NCBI GenBank assembly: GCA_028825445.1
Contig: JAPKAD010000022.1
Span: 1-33,253 of the forward strand
DNA length: 33,253 nucleotides
DNA from: Octadecabacter sp.
Lineage (GTDB): Bacteria; Pseudomonadota; Alphaproteobacteria; Rhodobacterales; Rhodobacteraceae
Direction: 5' to 3'
Below are positions 8,375 to 17,102 of this stretch, piece by piece. Numbering within the stretch: position 1 is the first letter of the stretch; each line of letters starts with the position of its first letter. The translations under genes and the position numbers were made by a program. The notes beneath the pieces are model-generated. The model had not been told where the DNA came from, ran no database searches, and was given only the letters and a program-made list of their open reading frames with translations.

Positions 8375-10036
8375 GTGTGGGCTTTGGAAGACGCATACCC
8401 TATTCAATTCCTGATTCAAATCGCTGGGGCGGCGTCCCTTCTTATATGGGCTGTTCGATTGGTCCGAACTGGTGTTGAGCGCGGTTTTGCAGCGCCTTTG
8501 CGGTTCTGGTTGCGCCATTCTGCTAAGAACCGTCTGCTGGCGGCGGCCACAGGTATGGGGGCGGCAGTGTTCCTTCAAAGCTCAACTGCTGTGGCGGTTT
8601 TAGTATCCAACTTTGTAGCAAAAGGCAGCCTTGCGACCGCTGCTGGTTTGGCGATTTTGTTGGGGGCGGATGTGGGATCAGCAGTTGTCACGCAGTTGTT
8701 GATGGTGCGTCAAGCGACCCTGATACCTTTATTATTATTGGCTGGGGTTGCCATACATCAACGCGCAAACGGCAGCACCCGCCAAGTTGGCCGTATCCTT
8801 ATTGGGCTTGCTATGATTTTTGTGTCATTAGATATGATCCGCACTGCAACAGGGCCCTTGGTAGACTACCCAGGCACTCAGGGGGTCATGGCTTACCTTG
8901 GGAGTGATTTACTGACAGCTTTTGTTTTGGGTGCGGGTTTTGCATGGATTGTACATTCTAGTGTTGCAGTGGTGTTGTTGTTTGTCACGCTGGCAGCGCA
9001 GGCCGTTCTGCCTGTTCCAGCAGCTGTGGCTATGATCCTTGGAGCCAATCTGGGTGGTGCATTTATTGCCTACGTGTTGACGTTGTCGGCGCCCTTGGCG
9101 TCGCGGCGGATGGTTGTTGCGAACCTTGTATTGCGGGGGGGCGGTGCGGCGCTTGTGACGTTGTTGATATCGGAAATGCCTTATCTGCTAAATAATTTAG
9201 GATCTACGCCCGCGCGACAATCCATTAATTCACATCTTATTTTCAATCTGACGTTGGCATTAATTGCATTGCCTTTTGTTGGGGTGCTGACATCTTTGCT
9301 GACACGTCTGATGCCAGATAAAATATTAGAGGATAATCCGCTGGTAGCAGTTTCCGCTCTTGATCCGAACGCTTTGGAACGGCCTCAACGTGGTTTGGAT
9401 TGTGCGGCGCGCGAATTACTTGGCATGGGGCAGAAAATCGAACGCATGTTGATTTCAGTCGAACCGCTTTATGATAATTGGCACCCTGCGACTGCAAAAA
9501 CTATTAAAGATCAAGATCTTACAATCAAGAAGATGCACCTTGATGTAAAGCTTTACCTTGCCAAGTTGGGCCAAAAGGGGCTGGATGAGGAGCTGGGCCG
9601 CAGGTCGATGGATCTTGCGTCAATCTCCTCAAGCCTTGATTCTGCGTCCGATGCAATTGCTAGAATTATGTTAGAATTGGCCAAAAGGCTTGACGCTCAG
9701 CGGCTTCAGTTTTCGTCACAAGGGCGTGAAGAAATTACCGATTTTGCTGATCGTGTGCAAAGCAACGTTCAACTTGCCCTAAATGTTATGATGAACCAGA
9801 ACCCATCTGAAGCGCGCGAACTTGTGCTAGCCAAGGAAAAAGTCCGGAAAGTCGAACAGAAACTTCAACGTAATCATATTGGCCGCCTACGCGAAGGTTT
9901 GGTGGAAAGTATTGAGACCAGCAACATCCATCAAGAAACCCTTCGCGCTCTCAAACAAGTCAACACCGCTTTTTCAATGGTTGGGTATCCAATTTTGCTA
10001 AAATCTGGTGATCTGTTGAAAAGTAGGTTGTCATAA
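8375..10036 (+). CDS. Na/Pi cotransporter family protein with PhoU-like C-terminal domain (YjbB-like)
   Basis: A 553-residue inner-membrane protein. Residues 1-310 hold two Na_Pi_cotrans repeats, each with the QSS/HSS-type motif (AAVFLQSSTAVAVLV and WIVHSSVAVVLLF). Residues about 335-550 are a helical PhoU-like cytoplasmic domain. This is the architecture of E. coli YjbB, which has been reported to export phosphate. Start: GTG at 8375, 19 bases after the phosphodiesterase stop; the Shine-Dalgarno is weak. As the last gene of an operon that imports and splits phosphoesters, its inferred role is disposal of excess phosphate, or Na-coupled phosphate transport more generally. No terminator of convincing quality follows. 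Confidence 0.85.
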   Translation: MWALEDAYPIQFLIQIAGAASLLIWAVRLVRTGVERGFAAPLRFWLRHSAKNRLLAAATGMGAAVFLQSSTAVAVLVSNFVAKGSLATAAGLAILLGADVGSAVVTQLLMVRQATLIPLLLLAGVAIHQRANGSTRQVGRILIGLAMIFVSLDMIRTATGPLVDYPGTQGVMAYLGSDLLTAFVLGAGFAWIVHSSVAVVLLFVTLAAQAVLPVPAAVAMILGANLGGAFIAYVLTLSAPLASRRMVVANLVLRGGGAALVTLLISEMPYLLNNLGSTPARQSINSHLIFNLTLALIALPFVGVLTSLLTRLMPDKILEDNPLVAVSALDPNALERPQRGLDCAARELLGMGQKIERMLISVEPLYDNWHPATAKTIKDQDLTIKKMHLDVKLYLAKLGQKGLDEELGRRSMDLASISSSLDSASDAIARIMLELAKRLDAQRLQFSSQGREEITDFADRVQSNVQLALNVMMNQNPSEARELVLAKEKVRKVEQKLQRNHIGRLREGLVESIETSNIHQETLRALKQVNTAFSMVGYPILLKSGDLLKSRLS

Positions 10037-10911
10037 ACGGAATCAAATATTTTCATATGTTGAAAGATGAGTTTTCAGACTGAAAGGGAATAAAATCTTT
10101 ATTCATTTCAGCCGTTTGACATGTGAAAATACTGCGTACATGCGCCAATGTATGCTTCGGGCAAACTGTCCCACAGCACAGGACAATTTTAGAAAAGTCA
10201 GCTAGCGTGAAGATTCCTCCAGGATACTTTAAGTTTAGTAGAATACCACAGTTCCGCAATGCTCGGTTATAGAACCCAAAGTTTGTGGCCAACATTTTTA
10301 ATGCATGATTATACTGCTTAATGGATCCAGTGGAGAAACCCTAATTGTCAGACTCAACCAAGATACCCATGTGTAGCTTGATGATACTGAAAACTTTTAC
10401 ATTTCGCAGCGTTACTAAGTAGTAGCATTCCAAGTCTTATATTAAAAAAATTTGATATGAATTAGCACAAACAAGCCTGGCTTTTAAGAAGCCAAGACAG
10501 TATCGCGCGAACACTACCTTATCTATAAATTCTGTACCAAAGATGATCTGGCTATTTTGAGCACGATTTTTATAAATATTGCATAGCTGTTGATCACTAC
10601 ACGAAGCGAAGTTTGGTGAAGGGGCAGGGCGCAAGGGTTTCAAGACCTATTTCATCTTGTTCTTTGTAAAGATATTTATCGAACATGGAAATATCGTATA
10701 CGACAACGCAGAACAGCTATTTTGCAAGTACGGAAAATTAACCCCAGCTAAAGCCTCTAACAAAGGATTAAAATAAAATGGTATCAATGCCTTAAAAGAA
10801 AATGTAATTAACCTTCAATTGGCTGTAAACCAGCAGTATTACTGGAATGTTTTTAGCCTCCAACACTTTTATCAAATTTATGTTGAGGCTGCCCAACAAA
10901 AGGACGGACAA
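10037..10911. other. Gene-poor decayed stretch after the Na/Pi carrier
   Basis: No intact gene recognised. Short open frames exist on both strands (for example 10053-10295 and 10437-10643, minus) but lack start signals and family resemblance. One plus-strand open segment without a start, 10594-10776, looks protein-like and is listed separately. Confidence 0.5.
10594..10776 (+). pseudogene. Unidentified protein fragment without a start codon
   Basis: A 60-codon open stretch ending in TAA with a credible amino-acid composition (KTYFILFFVKIFIEHGN, then KYGKLTPAKASNKGLK) but no start codon or ribosome site. It reads like the C-terminal end of a degraded gene. I do not recognise the family. Confidence 0.25.
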
Positions 10912-11834
10912 ATGAAAGTATTTCTACGGACGCACAGATCATAATGATAATCAAAGGACAGGATTCTGTTAAAAAGACTGCTGATTTATGTCGGCGGTAA
11001 AGAGTCACGTTTGCGACGACTTATAGATATAATTCTAAGTATGATGCTGGAGCCGTCTGACGCAAAATGGCTGAGGTCCTTGGAGCACGATAATGGCAAG
11101 CTTAAAAAGCTGCTTGCTGATCAGTTGTTTGACAATACTTAGTTTCGCGACATTATTTTTTAAAATTAGTAATGTCTTCGGTAAAAAAAATAATGCCATG
11201 GCGCACTAGAGATGCTGCTGTTTGTGAGACGCAATCAATAGGGTTTCACTGGAACGACGACGGTTTGATTATCGTTGCATTTTGATGGTTGAGTGCGAAG
11301 GTTTTGCGATGACCCCAGCAAGATCAAGCGTATTTATTCTAAAGAAAATATACAGTTTTTTGTGATGTGGCAGAAAGCGTGCCTTAAACATACGCAAACC
11401 AATTGTGTTGTCTGATGTTCTAAACCAACGGCGGAGCTTGGGCTTCGTATAGGATACTTTGACGGACGGTTGCCGATTTCACCTTTTGACTATTGATGAT
11501 GATTTTAGCTGTGAGAACCTAGTACTTGTATTAAAATATATTTTTGTCAGGTCAGCGTGTGGAGCCTGAATTTGATAGGGTAATTGTTGCGCGTGGAATA
11601 TAAATGATAATTGCTTCAGACAACGGAACTAAATTCACCAGTATCGTTTTCCCAAAATGGGTGCAGGAAATAAGCATCGATTGGCACTATATTTCACTTA
11701 GTCAGCCCCACTCTTTCAGAGTTTAGTGAAAATCTGAAAGATAAATGCCTAATCGAAACAATATTGTGCACACTCCGCGGTTCTCGCAAAACGCTGGAAG
11801 AATGATGGGAAGATTTCAACTAATTTAAACTACA
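10912..11834 (+). pseudogene. Decayed IS3-family transposase (OrfA and OrfB remnants)
   Basis: Translating fragments across frames recovers a whole IS3-type element. OrfA: start-like ATG at 10912, then TDAQIIMIIKG and KKTADLCRR (10926-11002), a stop, and then the diagnostic EPSDAKWLRSLEHDNGKLKK and LLADQLFDNT with a TAG at 11140-11142. OrfB: RRRFDYR near 11260, LTIDDDFS near 11485, SDNGTKFTS with the second catalytic Asp at 11619-11621, IDWHYISLSQPHS, and ENLKDKCLIETI with the catalytic Glu region and LEE-stop-WEDFN near 11725-11820. At least several frameshifts and stops separate these pieces, so the element is long dead. The pattern fits the IS407/IS511-like side of the IS3 family. No terminal repeats or target duplication could be identified. 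Confidence 0.85.
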
Positions 11835-13431
11835 TTTAATCTTAGTAGATTTAACCTAAATAAATCCCTGAAGAAAAATGATGATAAATAATAGCGGTTC
11901 AATGTTACAGGTACGCCCCTTAAGATTTTGCACAAGTTTGAGTGAACCTGGGGCGCATGTCAGAGACAAAGTCTGCATAAACGCGTCGTCAGCCATTCCA
12001 TAAATCACAATTTTTTAATCTGGAGTGTGGCTACAACAGCAGAGACATTCTCAAGCTGATACAAACCACTGCTTTTGCTGAATAGCGCTAATTTTAAATA
12101 ATTTCCAGTTTTGTAAGTGATACGGAAACGAGTTCAAAACTGTTTGGCAGGACAAATTGCTGAGTTTGGCAGGGATTCAGCTAAGTGTCTTATTATTGCC
12201 TTGTTTTGTGACGTTGATAAGTACCTCTTATGTCAAAAAATAGGATATTTTATGACCGTTCAATTTTCGTAAACTAATTGGCGTGTAAGCTCCTCATTGA
12301 ATAGGGTGGTTTTTATCTTCAGTCCGTATCAATTAAGATAATCTTTGCAAAACTTGTTCTATAGTATGTCCCTATTTTTCTTCATTGGGTGTCTTTGAAA
12401 ACAAGTGGTTGGATTCAAAATGTCTTGTCTTGCCTAAATGAGGCAATTCCTTAAATTAAGACTTATTGTACTCTTGTTTAATTCAAGCTTTGTTGCGAGC
12501 ATTCTCATAGTGAGAGTTTCTTTATGTAACAGGCACCCCACAAAATTAATTTGTTTTGATTTTACGCAATATTTCTACCAATCTAAACACAGGAACTAGT
12601 CTTTTTTTGTATTATAATTAGAGAATTTCTCTGCAGCTTTGTAACAGATTTGATAATAAGATATTGCGTTCTGATTTATCTGAATGGCTTTAAAAGTAAA
12701 TTAAATTGCATGATTGGTAAGTATTAATTGCAAGGCTGTTTCATTAAAGCGCACTGTGATGATGCTATTGTCTTTGTGATCAAAACTAATCCTAGCACGC
12801 GCGACGTTTCTGATGGTGGCGGAGTCAGTTGTAGAAACGCTGGTGTATGTAAACGGATGTTAGAAAGAATTATGCGGTGTCTTTGTTATTTACGATACAA
12901 AAACAGCAGACATTTTCAGGTTCTTTTGAACTAGAAATTCATGTTGGACCAGTAACTTTGCAATAAGAATATCCTATCTTTTTTTTACTTCACGTTAAAT
13001 AGTAAAAAAAACTTTTGAGCGTCCAACAAACACATATTAGCTCCATAGATCTCAAAAATATTTTTTACTCCTAACGAGATAGACATCTTGGCATCAATAT
13101 AAATACGAATCCCCTCAGTGTGGTCTGAAGTAAATTTTGGCTCATCAAGGCTGTACACCAATTCATGAGTTAATTGGCTTTGACACAAATTAAGGCGAAT
13201 AAATATAACCTGTTAAAAACCAAAATTAATTTTGGTGTGTTAGCCTCATATATCTTTTAAAATTCTGTTAAATAAGTAACTTTACCAACTGAAATTGTTG
13301 GGAGGTATCTCAGAAATGGATTTTTTTGCCTCCGTATAACTATTTTTTGTGTTTTTCAGGACCCATCTCAAGCAATAAAAAAGGGTTTGAAATATGTTAT
13401 GTCACGCAAATTTTTGACATGTTGCCTATTT
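11835..13431. other. Long AT-rich stretch without an intact gene
   Basis: About 1.6 kb between the IS3 fossil and the aldehyde dehydrogenase control region. No frame with both a plausible start and a recognisable family was found. Contents noted: a 6-bp stem TTGCCT/AGGCAA at 12430-12446 with no T-run, an open frame at 12728-12934 with no resemblance, and the possible HesB/IscA remnant on the minus strand near 12985-13200. Confidence 0.5.
12985..13200 (-). pseudogene. Possible HesB/IscA-family (A-type iron-sulfur carrier) remnant
   Basis: On the minus strand the segment reads IRLNL, then ELVYSLDEPKF, then GIRIYIDAKMSISLGVKN. This follows the order of an A-type carrier: a first strand, a GF-Y-L-DEP strand, and the GV-VVID-KS-LL-G segment. 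The Cys-containing GGCSG loop is not readable (here CQSQLTHE) and the C-terminal CGCG motif is absent, so if it is this family it is broken. The resemblance is short and by eye only. Confidence 0.28.
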
Positions 13432-13471
13432 TAGATGTTGTTTCATAATAATAGATGTTGTTTCATAATAA
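13432..13471 (+). repeat. Perfect 20-bp tandem repeat upstream of the aldehyde dehydrogenase gene
   Basis: TAGATGTTGTTTCATAATAA occurs twice back to back (13432-13451 and 13452-13471) with no mismatch. It lies 86 bp before the aldehyde dehydrogenase start, downstream of a TTGACA (13414-13419). Two helical turns per unit makes it a good candidate for a duplicated operator or promoter element, although a recent slippage duplication explains it equally well. Confidence 0.8.
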
Positions 13472-13556
13472 ATGTCACCATTCGTTATGTGAATTAATTG
13501 GTACTGGCACGCACGTTGCTTTCATTCAATTAATAAATCAAAGGAGGAACTAACTC

Positions 13557-15098
13557 ATGAACGCTAACCAAAAAACTGTAAGTGCCGCACTGGATACAAA
13601 ACATCTTGGCGTCGAATTCCCGTTTAAAGAACGCTATGGAAATTTTATCAATGGTGAATTTGTTGCACCTAAATCTGGTAAGTATTTTGAAAATACGACA
13701 CCGATTACTGGCGAAGTGATCTGTGAAATTGCGCGTTCAAATGCAGAGGATGTCGAGTGCGCACTAGACGCTGCTCATGCTGCGTTCCCTGCTTGGGGCA
13801 AAACTTCGACGACTGAGCGCTCCAATATGCTTTTGAAGATTGCCGATATCATGGAGGTAAATTCTCAGACATTGGCCGTTGCAGAGACCCTCGATAATGG
13901 TAAGCCAATCCGTGAATCGATTGTTGCTGACCTTGCCCTTTGTGTAGACCATTGGCGTTATTTTGCCGGTTGTATCCGCGCTGAAGAGGGTCACATTTCG
14001 GAAATTGATGGTGATACATATGCCTATCATATTCCAGAACCTTTGGGCGTTGTTGGCCAGATTATTCCATGGAACTTCCCGCTTTTGATGGCTGTTTGGA
14101 AGTTGGCGCCAGCACTTGCGGCTGGTAACTGTGTAATATTGAAGCCAGCTGAGCAGACACCTGCCTCAATCCTAGTGCTGATGGAATTGATTGCTGATGT
14201 GTTGCCTGCTGGCGTTTTGAATGTTGTTAATGGTTTTGGTCTTGAAGCAGGTAAACCCCTAGCCTCGTCTAATCGTATTGCAAAAATTGCATTCACTGGA
14301 GAAACTACGACCGGACGTCTCATTAGCCAATATGCGAGCCAAAACCTAATTCCTGTTACGCTAGAATTAGGTGGTAAATCACCGAACATTTTCTTTGAAG
14401 ATGTGATGTCAGCCGACGACGCTTACTTTGATAAATGCCTCGAAGGATTTACAATGTTCGCTTTGAACAATGGCGAAGTCTGTACTTGTCCAAGTCGCGC
14501 TTTGATCCAAGAATCTATTTATGATGACTTTATGGCGCGCGCGATTGAACGTGTGAAAGCCATCAAACAAGGTAATCCACTGTCAATGGATACGATGATA
14601 GGTGCACAAGTTTCAAATGAGCAGCAAGAAAAAATTGCTTCTTATCTGTTGCTGGGCAAGGAAGAAGGTGCTGAACTTTTGACCGGTGGTAATGTGTCAA
14701 GTCTCGAAGGGCTTGAAGGTGGTAACTATATCGAACCAACTGTGTTTAAGGGTCACAATAAGATGCGCATTTTCCAAGAAGAGATATTTGGTCCAGTTTT
14801 GTCAGTGACAACCTTTAAGGATGATGCTGAAGCGATGGAGATCGCTAACGATACCCTCTATGGCCTTGGCGCAGGTGTCTGGACACGTGATACAAACCGC
14901 GCATTCAGATTTGGACGTGGCATTCAAGCAGGACGCGTCTGGACTAATTGCTACCATGCTTATCCGGCTCACGCTGCGTTTGGTGGGTATAAGCAATCTG
15001 GAATTGGTCGTGAAAATCACAAGATGATGCTGGATCACTATCGCCAAACGAAAAACCTTTTGGTGAGCTATAGCCCGAATGCCTTGGGGTTTTTCTAA
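13557..15098 (+). CDS. aldB: NAD(P)-dependent aldehyde dehydrogenase, AldB/ExaC type
   Basis: A 513-residue aldehyde dehydrogenase that oxidises acetaldehyde or similar short aldehydes to acids in the cytoplasm. It resembles E. coli AldB and Pseudomonas ExaC along its whole length ([63 protein letters not shown]). Catalytic residues: Asn173 (PWNF), Glu270 (LELGGKSPN) and Cys309 ([10 protein letters not shown]). The start has a near-perfect site, AAGGAGG at 13541-13547. It is followed by a DUF779 gene, a common pairing for this subgroup. Codon use and quality are normal, unlike the decayed DNA on both sides. Regulation may involve the 20-bp tandem repeat upstream. Confidence 0.93.
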   Translation: MNANQKTVSAALDTKHLGVEFPFKERYGNFINGEFVAPKSGKYFENTTPITGEVICEIARSNAEDVECALDAAHAAFPAWGKTSTTERSNMLLKIADIMEVNSQTLAVAETLDNGKPIRESIVADLALCVDHWRYFAGCIRAEEGHISEIDGDTYAYHIPEPLGVVGQIIPWNFPLLMAVWKLAPALAAGNCVILKPAEQTPASILVLMELIADVLPAGVLNVVNGFGLEAGKPLASSNRIAKIAFTGETTTGRLISQYASQNLIPVTLELGGKSPNIFFEDVMSADDAYFDKCLEGFTMFALNNGEVCTCPSRALIQESIYDDFMARAIERVKAIKQGNPLSMDTMIGAQVSNEQQEKIASYLLLGKEEGAELLTGGNVSSLEGLEGGNYIEPTVFKGHNKMRIFQEEIFGPVLSVTTFKDDAEAMEIANDTLYGLGAGVWTRDTNRAFRFGRGIQAGRVWTNCYHAYPAHAAFGGYKQSGIGRENHKMMLDHYRQTKNLLVSYSPNALGFF

Positions 15099-15112
15099 AA
15101 AAACGTTTTGTA

Positions 15113-15138
15113 AGGGCCCCACATTTAAGTGGGGCCCT
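15113..15138 (+). promoter_or_regulatory. Intercistronic hairpin between aldehyde dehydrogenase and DUF779 gene
   Basis: AGGGCCCCAC (15113-15122) and GTGGGGCCCT (15129-15138) form a perfect 10-bp GC-rich stem around a six-base loop ATTTAA. The following bases are not T-rich, so it is more likely an attenuator or mRNA-protecting hairpin than a full terminator. It lies 22 bases before the DUF779 start codon. Confidence 0.75.
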
Positions 15139-15160
15139 ATATTCACTGGGAGTTTCAGCT

Positions 15161-15511
15161 ATGACTAATACTATGACCGTATCTGCTACTGAGGCAGGAC
15201 TGGACTTGATTGAAGAAATCAAGGGACGGTTTGGAACTGAACTTCTTTTCCACCAATCAGGCGGATGTTGTGATGGTTCATCGCCGATGTGTTTTGAGCA
15301 AAGTGACTACATAATTGGTGATAGAGATGTGAAAATTGGTGATATTGGTGGTGTGCCTTTTTATATGAATGCTGACCAATACGAGCTTTGGAAGCATACC
15401 AATTTGGTGATTGACGCCATTGATGGAATTGGTGGTATGTTTTCGTTAGACAATGGGTCTGGAAGGCGGTTCTTAACGCGATCAAACATTTGCTTACCAA
15501 TAGATAAATAA
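15161..15511 (+). CDS. DUF779 family protein, partner of the aldehyde dehydrogenase
   Basis: A 116-residue protein of the DUF779 family, which is very often encoded beside AldB/ExaC-type aldehyde dehydrogenases and has no established function. Recognisable parts: the cysteine cluster FHQSGGCCDGSSPMC (residues about 30-44, three Cys), GDVKIGDIGGVPFYMNADQYELWKHT-like core near residues 55-85, and the LDNGSGRRFLTRS end. The cysteine cluster could bind metal or act in redox chemistry; that is inference. A GGGAG precedes the ATG. It is separated from the dehydrogenase by a strong hairpin, so it is probably made at a lower level from the same transcript. Confidence 0.85.
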   Translation: MTNTMTVSATEAGLDLIEEIKGRFGTELLFHQSGGCCDGSSPMCFEQSDYIIGDRDVKIGDIGGVPFYMNADQYELWKHTNLVIDAIDGIGGMFSLDNGSGRRFLTRSNICLPIDK

Positions 15512-16272
15512 AATTATTTTGTGGTTATTGATGAAAGATTGAAATCAAAAGCTTGCTTCAATTGTATTTATGAGATTTGCGGTTGATTGGTAAATCACTT
15601 CTTTAGATAACGGTGTCTTTTACAAGCAAGTATTTTGCCGCATAACTGAATGATGCTGGTGGATAGAGAAGACATATGGGTCTCTTTGCTTGAAGACTAA
15701 ATAAAACTTATAGTTACATTGTTTCAAGTGAATGAGTTTATACTTTACCGAAATAAATCTTTATTTAAATAACACTTTCAAACACGTTATCTCATTTTAT
15801 AGATAATTGTTATAATCGTTGTACATAAGATTTGAGAAAAAAATAACTAACTTTAAATGCCACTTTTTAGTTGATGAGATCTAGTCAGATGTTAAGTTAT
15901 TTCATAATACAAATATCGAAACAAAACATTAATTAGCGCTATCATTTTTCAAAAAATTAAATGGCAGATACTGGGCTTAAAGCGTTCAATTTTGTGGTTA
16001 GAGCGTTAGCTGTTACCTCTTTCATCAAATTATTTGCACAGGTTATATTGGCAAGACTGAGGCCTCAAACTTAAATTAGTTAGCTGTGTTTACTGTATAA
16101 ACTTTTCCAAAAAGATCAATTTTTACCAAGTAAAAAATTTGCCACAAAACCTTCTATTATTCGGTCATTTTTAATTGTCTCTTTCACAAGTTGATTCATC
16201 TAAATCATGTGCAAAATTTTCTAGACTTCCCCTCTATAGTTTTTATGTCTGAAAAGTTTTTTTACTTAAAAT
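15512..16272. other. AT-rich gene-free stretch between DUF779 gene and GntR regulator
   Basis: About 760 bp with no complete gene. The one segment with protein character is the short frame at 15961-16074, listed separately. The rest holds no recognisable RNA, repeat or insertion sequence. Confidence 0.5.
15961..16074 (+). pseudogene. Possible N-terminal fragment of a polysaccharide flippase
   Basis: A 37-codon frame from an ATG reads MADTGLKAFNFVVRAL, then SFIKLFAQVILARLRPQT, then stop. Wzx/MATE-type oligosaccharide flippases start this way, with KAL-x(n)-Q-ILARLLTPEDFG. In the next frame, LAVFTV appears where the flippase continues after that motif, suggesting a frameshifted and truncated relic. 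There is no ribosome site and the match is short. Confidence 0.3.
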
Positions 16273-16273
16273 G

Positions 16274-16310
16274 TTGACATAAATTGGACTACTGGTCTAA
16301 TAACTAGACC
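16274..16310 (+). promoter_or_regulatory. Promoter with overlapping palindromic operator for the tetronate operon
   Basis: TTGACA (16274-16279) is followed after 16 bp by TCTAAT (16296-16301), one mismatch from the -10 consensus. A perfect palindrome, GGTCTA-ATAAC-TAGACC (16294-16310), sits on the -10 box and likely start point. That is the size and position expected for the operator of the FCD-type GntR repressor encoded immediately downstream, so autoregulation and control of the whole operon is likely. Confidence 0.72.
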
Positions 16311-16349
16311 TGGTGCGTTATGAATGTCTTCGTGTTTAGAGGGATCGGT

Positions 16350-17102
16350 ATGAGTTCTGCTATTTTACTGAATTTATATAAAGATCCTTTAGCGAAAGTG
16401 GTCCACCACTCTATAAAAGACGATGTGGCTGAACGTTTCGTCACGTTAATTTCCTCCGGTGTCCTGAGTGTAGGTGATGTATTGCCAGGTGAGCGGGATT
16501 TGGCATCTGCAATGGGCGTCAGTCGTGAAACGATCCGCGGTGCTCTTTTGATATTATCCACCAAAGGCATAGTTTCGGTGGTGCAAGGCGCACGCACCAA
16601 AGTGGTATCTGCTGATGTTGGCCATTTGGGTATTTCTGTAATGTCAAATGGTAGTGTCACAGACTACGCACTTAACGACGTCCACGAAGTGCGCCTCATG
16701 GTGGAGGCTCAGGTAGCTGTGTTGGCAGCCAAAAGAATTGATGTTGCAACTGTCAATCAACTCAAGAAATTGATTAAAGTTCAAGAGACAACCACAGAGT
16801 ATCCTGTTAATTTTTTAATTGCGGACAGAGCATTTCATACCACGGTATATCAATCATGTGGAAATGCTGTTTTGTCCGATTTTGCGACCACTCTATACTC
16901 ATACCAACTTAATCACAGGCGGAGTGCAGTTAGTAAGCCTGGGGTTATAAAACAGAGTATAGAAGATCACCGTTTAATTTTAAGAGCGCTTGGAACAAAG
17001 GATGCTGACGCGCTGATAAAGGCATTCGGAGTGCATGAACGTCGTATCTATAGCAGCACGCTAGCGATGCTTGGGATGCCTAATAGTGAGAAGAACACAT
17101 GA
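16350..17102 (+). CDS. GntR-family (FadR/FCD subgroup) transcriptional regulator
   Basis: A 250-residue regulator. The N-terminal winged helix carries LPGERDLASAMGVSRETIRG (from about residue 45), the classic GntR recognition segment. The rest is an all-helical FCD ligand-binding domain with the DRAFH and DHRLI histidine/aspartate elements that usually hold a metal and a carboxylate ligand. An in-frame ATG at 16320 exists, but it lies only about 12 bases after the predicted transcription start. The ATG at 16350 has AGAGGG 6-7 bases upstream, so it is chosen. The stop overlaps denD (ATGA, 17099-17102). It is probably the tetronate-responsive repressor of this operon, binding the palindrome at 16294-16310. 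Confidence 0.85.
   Translation: MSSAILLNLYKDPLAKVVHHSIKDDVAERFVTLISSGVLSVGDVLPGERDLASAMGVSRETIRGALLILSTKGIVSVVQGARTKVVSADVGHLGISVMSNGSVTDYALNDVHEVRLMVEAQVAVLAAKRIDVATVNQLKKLIKVQETTTEYPVNFLIADRAFHTTVYQSCGNAVLSDFATTLYSYQLNHRRSAVSKPGVIKQSIEDHRLILRALGTKDADALIKAFGVHERRIYSSTLAMLGMPNSEKNT

Noticed and set aside
10053-10643. Two minus-strand open frames (80 and 68 codons)
   Set aside because: No ribosome sites, no recognisable family, composition unlike the real genes nearby; kept as desert.
12430-12446. TTGCCT/AGGCAA hairpin as a terminator
   Set aside because: No gene in front of it and no T-run after it.
12728-12934. 68-codon plus-strand frame
   Set aside because: No family resemblance and no ribosome site in a decayed AT-rich stretch.
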